Assembly: GCA_002356215.1 (NCBI GenBank)
Contig: AP017959.1
Coordinates: forward strand, 744,001-808,000
Reading direction: 5' to 3'
Length of the DNA stretch: 64,000 nucleotides
Source of the DNA: [Synechococcus] sp. NIES-970
GTDB lineage: Bacteria > Cyanobacteriota > Cyanobacteriia > Cyanobacteriales > MRBY01
Of the stretch, positions 29,401-37,628 are shown piece after piece (within the stretch, counting starts at the first letter, position 1; each line of letters starts with the position of its first letter). The position numbers and the translations under genes are program-made. A model generated the notes under the pieces. It searched no databases, was not told the DNA's origin, and saw only the letters and a list, made by a program, of their open reading frames with translations.

Positions 29401-29490
29401 ATGGATGTTCTTTCTTTAGGTTGGGGCGCAATGCTCGCTCTCTTTACTTGGTCGATCGCCATGGTTGTTTGGGCACGTAACGGTTTCTAG
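29401..29490 (+). CDS. petN: cytochrome b6f complex subunit VIII (PetN)
   Basis: A 29-residue single-helix protein reading MDVLSLGWGAMLALFTWSIA and ending MVVWARNGF, essentially the canonical PetN sequence. It is a small subunit needed for stable assembly of the cytochrome b6f complex in the thylakoid membrane. It is too short for normal ORF thresholds. A second small membrane ORF begins 4 bases after its stop, followed by a terminator at 29694-29722, so the two probably share one short transcript. Confidence 0.96.
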   Translation: MDVLSLGWGAMLALFTWSIAMVVWARNGF

Positions 29491-29494
29491 GATT

Positions 29495-29632
29495 GTGGAA
29501 ACAGTTTTTTTAAATTCGCTTTTTTTGGGAGCCCTTGCCCTACTTCTGCTGGTCAGCGGTGGCATCTCCTACTTGACCTTCGTGGAATGGCGTGATCGCC
29601 GTCGTCAGGATCGCGATAAACGAGGCCAATGA
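29495..29632 (+). CDS. 45-aa single-pass membrane protein downstream of petN
   Basis: A GTG at 29495, four bases after the petN stop, opens 45 codons to the TGA at 29630-29632. The peptide has a hydrophobic helix (SLFLGALALLLLVSGGISYL) followed by a strongly charged tail with WRDRRRQDRDKRGQ, so it would sit in a membrane with the tail on the cytoplasmic or stromal side. I do not recognise it. Tight spacing to petN and the shared downstream terminator suggest co-expression with the b6f subunit. No strong ribosome binding site is seen, so translation may be coupled to petN. Confidence 0.6.
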   Translation: METVFLNSLFLGALALLLLVSGGISYLTFVEWRDRRRQDRDKRGQ

Positions 29633-29693
29633 ATGTCCTTTGCCCATGGCTCATCTGGGTTGGTTTTTCAGACCCATCTTGATAAAGATCAAT

Positions 29694-29722
29694 AATCTCC
29701 TGCTCAACCAGGGGATTTTTTT
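29694..29722 (+). terminator. rho-independent terminator after petN and its companion ORF
   Basis: AATCTCCTG pairs with CAGGGGATT (one G-T pair) around a short loop, followed by seven T. It lies about 60 bases after the 45-aa ORF and before deoC. Confidence 0.8.
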
Positions 29723-29812
29723 ATGGCGGCTACGGGGTAAAGTTTCCAAAACTATGCTCCCAGAACAACGATTATTTCTGCCACAATCAAAAGAGCCCCC
29801 TCCCCAAAAACC

Positions 29813-30499
29813 ATGGTCATTCCCGCGAACGAAATTGATTTAGCCCAATATCTTGAACATTCCCTGCTGCATCCAGCGGCAACCTATGAGCAGGTCAAAG
29901 AATGCTGCCAAGTGGCAGAGCAATTTAACTTCCCGGCCGTCTGTCTTTACCCGACAGCGATGCGGACTGCCCGGGATTTTTTGAAACAACGCTCGATTCA
30001 ACTGTGCTGCGTGGTGGGATTTCCGGCTGGGGCACACACCATAGGCACAAAACTCTATGAAGCCCAGGAAGCCGTCGAAAATGGTGCCACAGAGTTAGAT
30101 CTGATGTTAAATCTGGCCCTGCTCAAAATGGGAGACTCGGAAAAGCTCTACCAGGAAGTGGCCCAAATCGTCGAAATGACCAAGGTTCCGATTAAAGCCA
30201 TTTTAGAAACAGCCCTGTTAACGGACACAGAAAAACGCCTTGCTGCGGAAGTTTGCCTGGATGCTGGAGCCAGTTATCTGAAGACTTCAACGGGTTGGTT
30301 CGGGGGCGCCACCACCGCTGATGTGAAGCTGCTCTATGGGATTACGAAAGGAAAAATTGGCATCAAGGCAGCTGGGGGCATTAAAACCGCAGATCAGGCG
30401 ATCGCCCTCATCCAAGCTGGGGCAAACCGCTTGGGTACATCCCGCAGCCTCAGCATCATTCAGGAACGGGAACGGCAGAGCGATGATGAAGCTTGGTAA
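29813..30499 (+). CDS. deoC: deoxyribose-phosphate aldolase
   Basis: A 228-residue class I aldolase that splits 2-deoxyribose-5-phosphate into glyceraldehyde-3-phosphate and acetaldehyde. The Schiff-base Lys lies in [18 protein letters not shown] (about 155-172). [14 protein letters not shown] (about 128-141) and [18 protein letters not shown] (about 183-200) form the rest of the active site and phosphate site. The length is normal. It is followed closely by recO (52-base gap), probably in one transcript. Confidence 0.96.
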   Translation: MVIPANEIDLAQYLEHSLLHPAATYEQVKECCQVAEQFNFPAVCLYPTAMRTARDFLKQRSIQLCCVVGFPAGAHTIGTKLYEAQEAVENGATELDLMLNLALLKMGDSEKLYQEVAQIVEMTKVPIKAILETALLTDTEKRLAAEVCLDAGASYLKTSTGWFGGATTADVKLLYGITKGKIGIKAAGGIKTADQAIALIQAGANRLGTSRSLSIIQERERQSDDEAW

Positions 30500-30551
30500 A
30501 AACGGGGTTACTGTTGACCTAAGCCAAGCCGATGGGAAGCGGTAAATTATC

Positions 30552-31364
30552 ATGTCTTTTAAAGTCACTGGCATCATCATCAAAGGAGCCCCCCTGTGGG
30601 AAGCAGACCGCCTCGTGACCATTCTCACGCCAGACCAGGGCCTTGTCAGGGCCGTCGCTCCAGGGGCCAGACAGCACCGCTCAGCTTTGCGAGGCCGGAC
30701 AGAACTGCTGGTGGTGAATGATTTTTTGTTAACTCGGGGGCGATCGCTCGACCGAATTCAACAGGCAGAAACGATCACTTCTTACGCTGGCCTAAGCCGT
30801 GATTTTGCAAAACTAGCGGTGGGTCAGTACCTGGCAGAAGTGGTGAATCACCTCGCCGTGAGCCAAACGCCCCAGCCAGAACTATATGCCTTGCTCTTAG
30901 AACACCTAAGGCGAATTGAGCTTATTGAGTTAACACCTCCAGAAAGGGTTTCCCAGGTGATTGCTCACCTCACCCAAGGCTTATTTCATCTCGTGGCGAT
31001 CGCTGGTTTTGCGCCTCAAGTACAGCGCTGCAGTGTGACCCAAGTGGCCATTGAACCGAATTTTGCTGATCCCCGTTGGCGCATCGGCTTTAATCACGAG
31101 ATGGGGGGGATCATGACCCTGGGGTCAGGGAATATCCCCCCTGATCAACGCTTAACGGCCCTAGAACTAGACCTCTTACAGATATTACCGGACCGTGATT
31201 TACCTGGCTTACAACGTTGGTCTGTCGATGAACAAATGATTTTTCCTTTAGAAACGGCTTGGCTCCGGGTGGAAAATTTATTGCGGCAGTATCTTGAACA
31301 CCACATGGGCAAACGTCTCAAGTCGGCGACCCTCATCGATACCCTAGCGCCCCTCGCTTTTTAG
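30552..31364 (+). CDS. recO: DNA repair protein RecO
   Basis: A 270-residue RecO. It has an N-terminal OB fold beginning KVTGIIIKGAPLWEADRLVTIL (about 3-24), GLVRAVAPGARQHRSALRGRTELL, and a helical C-terminal part. It loads RecA onto SSB-coated single strands together with RecF/RecR. The zinc-binding Cys cluster present in some RecO proteins is not seen. It lies downstream of deoC and converges with the unknown membrane protein at 31420. Confidence 0.93.
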   Translation: MSFKVTGIIIKGAPLWEADRLVTILTPDQGLVRAVAPGARQHRSALRGRTELLVVNDFLLTRGRSLDRIQQAETITSYAGLSRDFAKLAVGQYLAEVVNHLAVSQTPQPELYALLLEHLRRIELIELTPPERVSQVIAHLTQGLFHLVAIAGFAPQVQRCSVTQVAIEPNFADPRWRIGFNHEMGGIMTLGSGNIPPDQRLTALELDLLQILPDRDLPGLQRWSVDEQMIFPLETAWLRVENLLRQYLEHHMGKRLKSATLIDTLAPLAF

Positions 31365-31419
31365 GGACAATATTTTAGGAATGCTCCCTTGCATGGGATC
31401 GCTAACTATCAGGATTTCC

Positions 31420-32541
31420 CTAGGGCGACCCCACACCTGGGGGATTTGTGATGGTCTCGGCAGCTTGGGCCGCTTGGAAGCGCTGCTGGGCGATCGCCAA
31501 ATTTTCTCGATAGTTGATGAGTTTTTCCTGGGCAAAATCATGGTAGAAATCCGAAGGAGGAATTGCTTCTAGGGTTGCGATCGCCCCTTGCCATTGCTGG
31601 ACGATTTCTTGCCACTGGGCTGCCCCAAGGGACTGATTTTCAGCAAGTTGAGCAGCCTTGGCCGCTTGGGAAAGACCATTGATTAGGGCAGCGAGGCTAG
31701 CATCGAGGGATTGATAGTCCAGCAATTGCCCTTGAATCTCCGCAGCCCGGGGCGACCACTGGGGAATGTCTTCTAAGGTGGCGATCGCCTCGCGTAAATT
31801 GGCTTGAGCTTGAAAAATTTCTTGGCCAGAAGGGACTTCAGGGGCGGTAAATAACTCTCGAGCGGGGGCGGCCAGTTGACTCGCCCTTATCAAAGGTTGA
31901 CAGGGCCCAACCACACAAGGACGGCTCAAAACATAGCCTCCTGCGCCAATAATTGCGACTAAAATACCAACCCCCACAAAAACGAGACCCTTCTTTTTGG
32001 GGCGATCGCCGATGGTTTGTACCGATGCGGCCAAATCATCCGGGGTAGCATCGCTAGAGATCAAGCCCTCAAAGTCCTTTTGAATTTTTGGTTCCGCCTC
32101 AGGTACTGTCTCTGCTTCCCCATTCGTCTCAGCAAAAAACGGTTCAGCGAGGGTGTCAAACCCAATATCTGTGGCAAATTCTGTTTCCAAGTCTGCCCCG
32201 TCCAGGTCAGTTTCGGGGAACGGGGGGAATGTCGGGGAGCCCATTTCGCTAGCATCTAAAAGGTAGAAGGCATAGGGTTCACTCGCACCAATGACCCGCA
32301 AGTAAATGCCGACCTGGGGCTGTTCAGAAAAACTTGCGGCCTGGAGGCGATCGCGAATCAGCCGAAAAATTGGCCGTTGGGCCACCGCTGCCGGAGCCGA
32401 ATGCTGCACGAGGACAAGGAGTTCTCCCGCCTTAAAAACACACCGCACTTGTACCGGATTTGTGGGGAAGTATGACGCCTCGAGTTGGGCGCGGAGATCG
32501 ACCTGTAAATCCTGGAGATTTAGCGGTGCAACATCGGACAT
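31420..32541 (-). CDS. conserved single-TM membrane protein, unknown
   Basis: A 373-residue protein in three parts. An N-terminal folded domain (about 1-100; DLRAQLEASYFPTNPVQVRC, LLDASEM) is followed by an acidic linker (110-185). One membrane helix (GLVFVGVGILVAIIGAGGYVL, about 190-210) follows, then a C-terminal helical, Gln/Ala-rich domain (about 225-365) that may form coiled coils. The topology suggests a cytoplasmic N-domain and a helical domain outside or in the lumen. I do not recognise the family. It is downstream of the double permease gene on the same strand, about 100 bases apart. Confidence 0.6.
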   Translation of the reverse strand: MSDVAPLNLQDLQVDLRAQLEASYFPTNPVQVRCVFKAGELLVLVQHSAPAAVAQRPIFRLIRDRLQAASFSEQPQVGIYLRVIGASEPYAFYLLDASEMGSPTFPPFPETDLDGADLETEFATDIGFDTLAEPFFAETNGEAETVPEAEPKIQKDFEGLISSDATPDDLAASVQTIGDRPKKKGLVFVGVGILVAIIGAGGYVLSRPCVVGPCQPLIRASQLAAPARELFTAPEVPSGQEIFQAQANLREAIATLEDIPQWSPRAAEIQGQLLDYQSLDASLAALINGLSQAAKAAQLAENQSLGAAQWQEIVQQWQGAIATLEAIPPSDFYHDFAQEKLINYRENLAIAQQRFQAAQAAETITNPPGVGSP

Positions 32542-32640
32542 AACCGGAACAATAGCCTATGGACTTGAGACGCCACCGTAAGTAAAGCTCAAAAAAAAAG
32601 TCTTGTCAAAAGCCCCGGGCGATCACCTGTTTTTCAACAC

Positions 32641-34278
32641 CTAGCAGGTCTTCTGGCGCAAAAAACTACTCAAACTATCCACCGCACAGGTCAGCAGTAG
32701 AAAGCAAACGAGAGTTACACTCACCCCCGCATAGTTAAAACTACTCAATTGCTCCGTGAGTAACCGTCCCAGACCCCCTGCCCCCACCAAACCAACGATC
32801 ACGGTCTCCCGCAGACACACTTCCCAGCGATAGAAGCTATAAGCAATAAAATTTGGCAAGGTCAAGGGTACAGTGCCGTAGAGCCACACATTAATTTCAG
32901 TACTCCCCAGATTTCGCAAAGCTTTGAGGGGTTCAGGGGGCACATTTTCAATTACCTCGGTCATCAAGCGTCCTAAAATCCCGAGGTTATGCAACCCCAG
33001 GGCGATCGCCCCCGGCAAAATTCCCGGAAACATCACAAACACAATCACCAAAGCCCAAATCGGCGCGGGAATGCTGCGACAGAGCAACAGCGATAGATGG
33101 CTGAGAAAATGTACAGGCCAAGGGAAACTTCCCTGATTTTTTGCAGCCAAAAAAGCGAGGACAAAGCCCCCGAGGCCCGCCAAGGCGATCGCCAAAATCG
33201 ACATTTCGACGGTTTGTAAACAGAGGATTCCCAACTGTTTTAGTTGGGCCCCATCCAGTTGGAGTTGTTGGAGCTGTGTCGCCACCTCCCCCAAAAACCG
33301 TTGGCCCCGACCAGACCAGAGCCGGGCCCAATCCGGGGCAATGTACCAAAAACCCCAAGTCACCAATCCCAAACCCAGGACCATCGTTCCCAAGAGCCAG
33401 TCCCGCCGCCGGACCCCCACTTTGTACTGACGACTATTGAGGTCTAAACGGCTGGTGCAACCCAATCGCACCCGCAGGAGACGACTCGTCCAATCGACGA
33501 TTCCATTGAGGGCAATCAAAGCGTAAAACAATGTCCAAAGCTGCCCATAGCGCAGGGACTGTAAACTGAGATAAATTTCATAACCCAGGCCCCCTGCCCC
33601 AATAATCCCTAGCACTGCCGCCGAGCGTAGGGAGCATTCAAAGCGATAAAAACTATAGGACAACAAGTTAAATAGCGCCTGGGGTAAAATACCATACAAA
33701 AAAGCCTGGGCCACGGGGACACCGCTATGAATGAGCGCCGTAAATCCTTGCCTTGGGGTTTCATCAATGATTTCTGCAAAAATTTTCGCGACGATCGCCC
33801 CAAAGGGAATGGCGATCGCCCCCAGGGCCACCACCGAATCTAGACCCCAAAAGTTGATCAAAATCAAGCCCCACACCACCTCATGGATCGCCCGGGGAAT
33901 TGCCAAGATCGCCCGAATCGTTCCATATCCTCCCCCCTTAGCGCCGGGAAAAGCCACTTCCCAAAGTAATTGGGCGCTGAGTAAGCCAGCAAACATGCCC
34001 AGCACCAAGCTTAAAAAAGTGCCACAGACCGCATAGGCAAAGGTCGTCAAGGTGGCCCGGAGGGTCAATGCGAGAAAATCTACCGTTAGATCTGGCTGGA
34101 GAGCAGCCCCAAAAAATCGTTGTAAATTGGCCCAACCTTGGAGATTGACGGCAGCCCCCCCCCGACAAATGACATCTAACAAGCTGAGGGCGATCGCTAG
34201 GGCAAAGCAGCCATATCCCCAAGTCTGGGGTCGGATATCTCGGGGCAAGGGTGGGGAGATTCTAAATATCAGTGGCAA
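32641..34278 (-). CDS. fused tandem PhnE-type ABC permease (phosphonate/phosphite family)
   Basis: A 545-residue protein made of two homologous PhnE-like permease halves. Each half has the Glu-x-Ile-(D/E)-x-x-P start of the ATPase-contact loop and ends in a near-identical block: YSFYRFECSLRSAAVLGIIG then AGGLG in half one (about 215-240), and YSFYRWEVCLRETVIVGLVG then AGGLG in half two (about 480-505). It would supply both transmembrane subunits of a phosphonate, phosphite or related oxyanion importer as one chain. No PhnC ATPase or PhnD binding protein lies nearby. It is divergent from psbX. Confidence 0.85.
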   Translation of the reverse strand: MPLIFRISPPLPRDIRPQTWGYGCFALAIALSLLDVICRGGAAVNLQGWANLQRFFGAALQPDLTVDFLALTLRATLTTFAYAVCGTFLSLVLGMFAGLLSAQLLWEVAFPGAKGGGYGTIRAILAIPRAIHEVVWGLILINFWGLDSVVALGAIAIPFGAIVAKIFAEIIDETPRQGFTALIHSGVPVAQAFLYGILPQALFNLLSYSFYRFECSLRSAAVLGIIGAGGLGYEIYLSLQSLRYGQLWTLFYALIALNGIVDWTSRLLRVRLGCTSRLDLNSRQYKVGVRRRDWLLGTMVLGLGLVTWGFWYIAPDWARLWSGRGQRFLGEVATQLQQLQLDGAQLKQLGILCLQTVEMSILAIALAGLGGFVLAFLAAKNQGSFPWPVHFLSHLSLLLCRSIPAPIWALVIVFVMFPGILPGAIALGLHNLGILGRLMTEVIENVPPEPLKALRNLGSTEINVWLYGTVPLTLPNFIAYSFYRWEVCLRETVIVGLVGAGGLGRLLTEQLSSFNYAGVSVTLVCFLLLTCAVDSLSSFLRQKTC

Positions 34279-34345
34279 GATCCGGCGGAGAGTATGGCAA
34301 AATTATCAACAAATAATTATTAAACACATTAAGGAAACCTTCATT

Positions 34346-34465
34346 ATGACTCCCTCTTTGGCAAACTTTTTCTACAGTCTCTTAGCTGGCACTTTGGTGG
34401 TAGTCATTCCCGCCACCGCATTTCTAATTTTCATCAGCCAGCAAGACAAAATCAAGCGTCAATAA
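34346..34465 (+). CDS. psbX: photosystem II protein PsbX
   Basis: A 39-residue single-helix protein reading MTPSLANFFYSLLAGTLVVV and ending FISQQDKIKRQ, matching PsbX in length and in its conserved N-terminal MTPSL and C-terminal Gln-x-Asp-Lys-x-Arg ends. It is a small PSII subunit near cytochrome b559. It is preceded by an AAGGA ribosome binding site. A GC-rich inverted repeat (GAGGTGG/CCACCTC, about 34491-34526) follows as a possible terminator. Confidence 0.95.
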   Translation: MTPSLANFFYSLLAGTLVVVIPATAFLIFISQQDKIKRQ

Positions 34466-34490
34466 ATTTCCCCCCTATGGGCAAGCTAAT

Positions 34491-34526
34491 GGAGGTGGGC
34501 CTTACCCTCGGGCTGTCCACCTCTAT
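34491..34526 (+). terminator. possible terminator after psbX
   Basis: GGAGGTGG pairs with CCACCTC, with further GGCC/GGGC pairing inside. The T tract is weak, so this may be an mRNA-stabilising 3' hairpin instead. Confidence 0.4.
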
Positions 34527-34602
34527 TGTCGTTGAATAAGATATCGTAGAGGCTGGAAACGGAAGCCGTTACTATAGGTAGTAGAGTCAAGGGAGATCAA
34601 AG

Positions 34603-35499
34603 ATGGTTAATTTTGGGCTAAATTCCGCCAGCATTTTAGGGATCGCGTTGGCCGCGGCAGGAGCATCCCTCTATTTTCTCCGGTCGGTGCGCCCAGAACT
34701 CTCCCGGGACCATGATATTTTTTTTGCAGCTGTTGGTTTGCTCTGTGGCTTTATTTTACTTTTCCAAGGTTGGCGCCTAGACCCCATTCTCCAGTTTGGG
34801 CAATTTCTCCTATCTGGCTCGGCAGTATTTTTTGCCATCGAATCGATCCGCCTCCGGGGACTGGCCACAGAGCAGGCCCGTCGCAATACCCCCATCGTGG
34901 ATGATGAGCGACCGGTCAGTCGAGTTTACAGAGCAGAACTAGACCAGATTGAGCCCTACCAAGGGGAAGAACGCTATGAACGTCGCCTACGGGGTTATCC
35001 GGAACCGCGCTCCAGCCGCAGTCGTGGTTATGAAGATGAAACGCCCCGGGGCAGTGGTAGCCGTCCCAGTCGCAATCGTCCTCCCAGTGATTATGGCGAT
35101 CGCCCCAGCCGTCCTACCCCCCCAAACAATCGCCGCCCTAGTCGCCCTGCCCCTCCCAACAATCGCCGTCCTCGCCCAGACCGATATGATGATGCCTATG
35201 GTCAGGAAGGAAGCGTGACAGATGTGTGGTCTGAAGATGCATGGAATGAAGGCGATCGCCCTGTAGAGGATGCGCCCCGTCGTCCCCGTCGCCCCCGTCC
35301 GGAGGATGACGCGCCCCGTCGTCCCCGTCGCCCTCGCCCCGATGCCTATGGGTTAGCCGATGACGAAGTGGCCACCGTTGATTATCAACCCATCGATGGG
35401 GGCTTTGGGGACGATCAAGATTGGGATGATCCGGCCCCGGACATGCCCGATGCCCCTGAAGGCGATCGCCCAAATAACCCCGTAAATTTCGACTATTAG
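34603..35499 (+). CDS. ycf66: Ycf66 family protein with long charged C-terminal tail
   Basis: A 298-residue protein. The N-terminal 90 residues hold three membrane segments and the Ycf66 pattern (NFGLNSASILGIALAAAGAS, RPELSRDHDIFFAAVGLLCG, IESIRLRGLA). The remaining 200 residues are disordered, rich in Arg, Pro, Asp and Asn, with internal repeats (PPNNRRPSRPAPPNNRRPR; APRRPRRPRPEDDAPRRPRR). Ycf66 occurs in cyanobacteria and some plastids; its function is not established. The tail is low-complexity and probably fast-evolving. It has a good ribosome binding site (AGGGAG) before the ATG. Confidence 0.85.
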   Translation: MVNFGLNSASILGIALAAAGASLYFLRSVRPELSRDHDIFFAAVGLLCGFILLFQGWRLDPILQFGQFLLSGSAVFFAIESIRLRGLATEQARRNTPIVDDERPVSRVYRAELDQIEPYQGEERYERRLRGYPEPRSSRSRGYEDETPRGSGSRPSRNRPPSDYGDRPSRPTPPNNRRPSRPAPPNNRRPRPDRYDDAYGQEGSVTDVWSEDAWNEGDRPVEDAPRRPRRPRPEDDAPRRPRRPRPDAYGLADDEVATVDYQPIDGGFGDDQDWDDPAPDMPDAPEGDRPNNPVNFDY

Positions 35500-35538
35500 G
35501 ATCTGGCTTAAAGTTCTTTGTTAGGTCTATCAATTGAC

Positions 35539-36069
35539 GTGCCTAGGCCAATTCTCCGTTTTTTCTGGCTCCTTACGCTCCTCCTGGGGCTGGGAGGCTG
35601 CTCCTTTGGAAACACATCCCTGACTCCGGTTTCCCTGAACAGCCGTTTTCACGATGAACAGCCGGCCCTGAGTGGGGATGGCCGCTGGCTTGCCTTCATT
35701 TCTAATCGCCATGGCACCAGTGAGCTGCTTTTTTATAATCTAGAGCAACGGCAGTTCGTCGAGCTCCCCAATGTGAATCAAAACAATGCCATTTATGAGA
35801 GTCCGAGCCTCAGTCGCACGGGACGGTATTTGGTTTACCTATCGAGCCCCCTGGGAAAACCCGATATTATTCTCTATGACCGGGCAACCAAGCGGTCTGA
35901 TATTTTGACCCAAGGCTACCGGCACTGGGTACGCAACCCGAAAATTAGTCCCGACGGCCGTTATGTGGTGTTTGAATCGGCGCGCCGGGGTCAGTGGGAT
36001 ATTGAGGTGCTAGACCGAGGCCCGAATATTGAATTTGATCTCCCCCAGGAGGTTTTGATCAATCCCTAG
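35539..36069 (+). CDS. TolB-like beta-propeller lipoprotein
   Basis: About 176 residues from a GTG at 35539 (a TTG at 35518 is also in frame). A signal sequence (ILRFFWLLTLLLGLGGC) ends in a lipobox Cys. The mature part holds three TolB/PD40-type propeller repeats: DEQPALSGDGRWLAFISNR, YESPSLSRTGRYLVYLSSP and VRNPKISPDGRYVVFESAR. Three repeats are too few for a closed propeller, so it may oligomerise or bind as a fragment. It is a likely envelope protein with no partners nearby. It lies 39 bases after ycf66. Confidence 0.75.
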   Translation: MPRPILRFFWLLTLLLGLGGCSFGNTSLTPVSLNSRFHDEQPALSGDGRWLAFISNRHGTSELLFYNLEQRQFVELPNVNQNNAIYESPSLSRTGRYLVYLSSPLGKPDIILYDRATKRSDILTQGYRHWVRNPKISPDGRYVVFESARRGQWDIEVLDRGPNIEFDLPQEVLINP

Positions 36070-36122
36070 ATCAGGGTAAGAGGTAGAGAAATCATTGTGG
36101 AGTAATGTAATTTTTTTTCAGG

Positions 36123-36150
36123 TTGACAAGAAAATTAATCGGAGTATGAT
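36123..36150 (+). promoter_or_regulatory. sigma-70-type promoter upstream of the small membrane protein
   Basis: TTGACA (36123-36128) and TATGAT (36145-36150) are separated by 16 bases, a near-consensus -35/-10 pair. The expected start site is near 36157, giving a leader of about 125 bases before the ATG at 36281. Confidence 0.7.
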
Positions 36151-36182
36151 TTTACATAACTTAATCTTGTCATTGTAAAATC
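36148..36182. promoter_or_regulatory. inverted repeat overlapping the promoter -10
   Basis: GATTTTACA (36148-36156) and TGTAAAATC (36174-36182) form a perfect 9-bp inverted repeat with a 17-base spacer. It starts inside the -10 element and runs over the predicted start site, the position expected of a repressor operator. As RNA it could also form a leader hairpin. No known cyanobacterial regulator site is matched. Confidence 0.5.
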
Positions 36183-36280
36183 TTAGTCTGGACTACCCCG
36201 CCTTAGCCCCACAGACAGACAAGCATTCTGTTCCAGGCGATCGCCTAATTGTTAGCAACGTCAGCTAGTGCATCTGAAAT

Positions 36281-36496
36281 ATGATTAATCCATCGATTTT
36301 GAGCCTTGGTATTGCTGCGGGAGCGACCTGTTTAAGCGTCTCCAGTAAAGAAGAAATTGTTAAAGTTGCCACCGGCTTTGTCGCCGTTCTTGCCGGTCTT
36401 CTAGCCCTCTGTTATGCGCCCTGGGAAATTAAGGTTTTGGTTGTGGTCGTGCCGGTGATTATAGAACGCCTCAGAGCCCGCGCCTCCGGTCAATAG
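36281..36496 (+). CDS. small membrane protein, 71 aa, unknown
   Basis: A 71-residue hydrophobic protein with two probable membrane helices (SILSLGIAAGATCLSVSS and FVAVLAGLLALCYAPWEIKV to VVVPVIIERL) and a short basic end. No family is recognised. It is preceded by a near-consensus promoter with an overlapping inverted repeat and a long leader, suggesting regulated expression as a single gene. It converges with the YheT-type hydrolase. Confidence 0.65.
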   Translation: MINPSILSLGIAAGATCLSVSSKEEIVKVATGFVAVLAGLLALCYAPWEIKVLVVVVPVIIERLRARASGQ

Positions 36497-36515
36497 GGTT
36501 CAAAATTTTTATCTT

Positions 36516-37610
36516 TTAATTTGACGCGATCTCATTAGAAGCTCCCACCACCGCTTTTTTATTCTGGGGATCGAGACGTTGGTCAAACCAGTCTAAGATT
36601 CTTTGCCATGCCCACCAGGGATCTGAGTCGCCCCAATGGTCTTGGCATTGGCGATCGCTAACATAGCCCACATGACCCCCAAAGCGAGTAATCCGAGTAT
36701 CAAGATTTTTATTTTGGCGACTCACCGCCTCTAAGTCGTCCACCAAATCCGGGACAAACAGCGGATCATCCGCTGCATACAAAATAAACGTGGGTCGCTG
36801 TAAATCACCTAAAAAATATAGGGGGCTGGTGGCTTCGTAATAGTCTTTTGTGGTCGCAAATCCCAGGGGCGGGATCACCAAATACTGGTCAAATTCCCGA
36901 ATTGTGGTTGCTTTTTCGATCATCTCTGGTTGGAAAGAATCGGGATGGTATGTGTGCAACTGCCAAGCGAGTTTTTGTAAATTTTTGGCGATCGCCTGCT
37001 CAAAGTTGCGCTTGAGGGGATGTTTTTCCAGATAAGACAAAGAACGGTGCGATTCTAAGCTGGGGCAAATGACGGCCCCCGCCAGAATATCTCCGGGTTC
37101 TAGACCGAGAGACCGGAGATCTAATTCCTGAGCTTTTTTCAAACCCCAGAGTGCTAACTGCCCCCCGAGGGAGTAGCCCGTAAAGAAAAAGGGAGGTTTT
37201 AACCCCAGGTGTTGTTTCCCCTGGGCGGCCAAACGGACAAAATCTTCCCCTTCATACAGGCCATCACTGGTCAGGTCTGGCGAAAGGGCGGCAGTTTTGC
37301 CATGGGCCCGCCAATCGAAGAACAAAATTCCGTAGCCTGCCTGGTGAGCTTTGTGGGCTAGAATTTCGAGAAACCACTGGTCTTCAAGGCTGCCCGTAAT
37401 CCCATAGGTGGCAACAATGGTTCCTTTCGTTATTTGGGGTTGGCTGTACTGGCAAAAAAGGGGAGTTTGGTTCGCCCCGGTCAGGACCACATCCTGAAAT
37501 TCGGGGGGACTATCTTTGGTTTGCGATCGCCACCGTTTAGCAGCCCCAAAAGCAGTGTAGATGGTTATCGCAACGCCAGACCGTAACCAGAGGGGCGGTT
37601 GATAAAACAT
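36516..37610 (-). CDS. YheT-family alpha/beta hydrolase
   Basis: A 364-residue hydrolase. It has an N-terminal hydrophobic stretch, the oxyanion-region TIVATYGITGSLEDQW, FFDWRAHGKTAAL, the nucleophile elbow FTGYSLGGQLAL with Ser near residue 148, Asp in LYAADDPLFVPDL and His in FGGHVGYV near the end. Members of this family are esterases of unclear substrate, often near-membrane. It is on the minus strand next to the ABC-F gene, separated by only about 20 bases, and is transcribed in the same direction, so it probably follows it in one unit. Confidence 0.85.
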   Translation of the reverse strand: MFYQPPLWLRSGVAITIYTAFGAAKRWRSQTKDSPPEFQDVVLTGANQTPLFCQYSQPQITKGTIVATYGITGSLEDQWFLEILAHKAHQAGYGILFFDWRAHGKTAALSPDLTSDGLYEGEDFVRLAAQGKQHLGLKPPFFFTGYSLGGQLALWGLKKAQELDLRSLGLEPGDILAGAVICPSLESHRSLSYLEKHPLKRNFEQAIAKNLQKLAWQLHTYHPDSFQPEMIEKATTIREFDQYLVIPPLGFATTKDYYEATSPLYFLGDLQRPTFILYAADDPLFVPDLVDDLEAVSRQNKNLDTRITRFGGHVGYVSDRQCQDHWGDSDPWWAWQRILDWFDQRLDPQNKKAVVGASNEIASN

Positions 37611-37628
37611 AAATCAAGGCTTAATTAC

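Noticed and set aside
33244-33447. Plus-strand ORFs opposite the double permease gene
   Set aside because: They are Pro/Arg-rich shadows of hydrophobic codons in the minus-strand permease, with no start signal.
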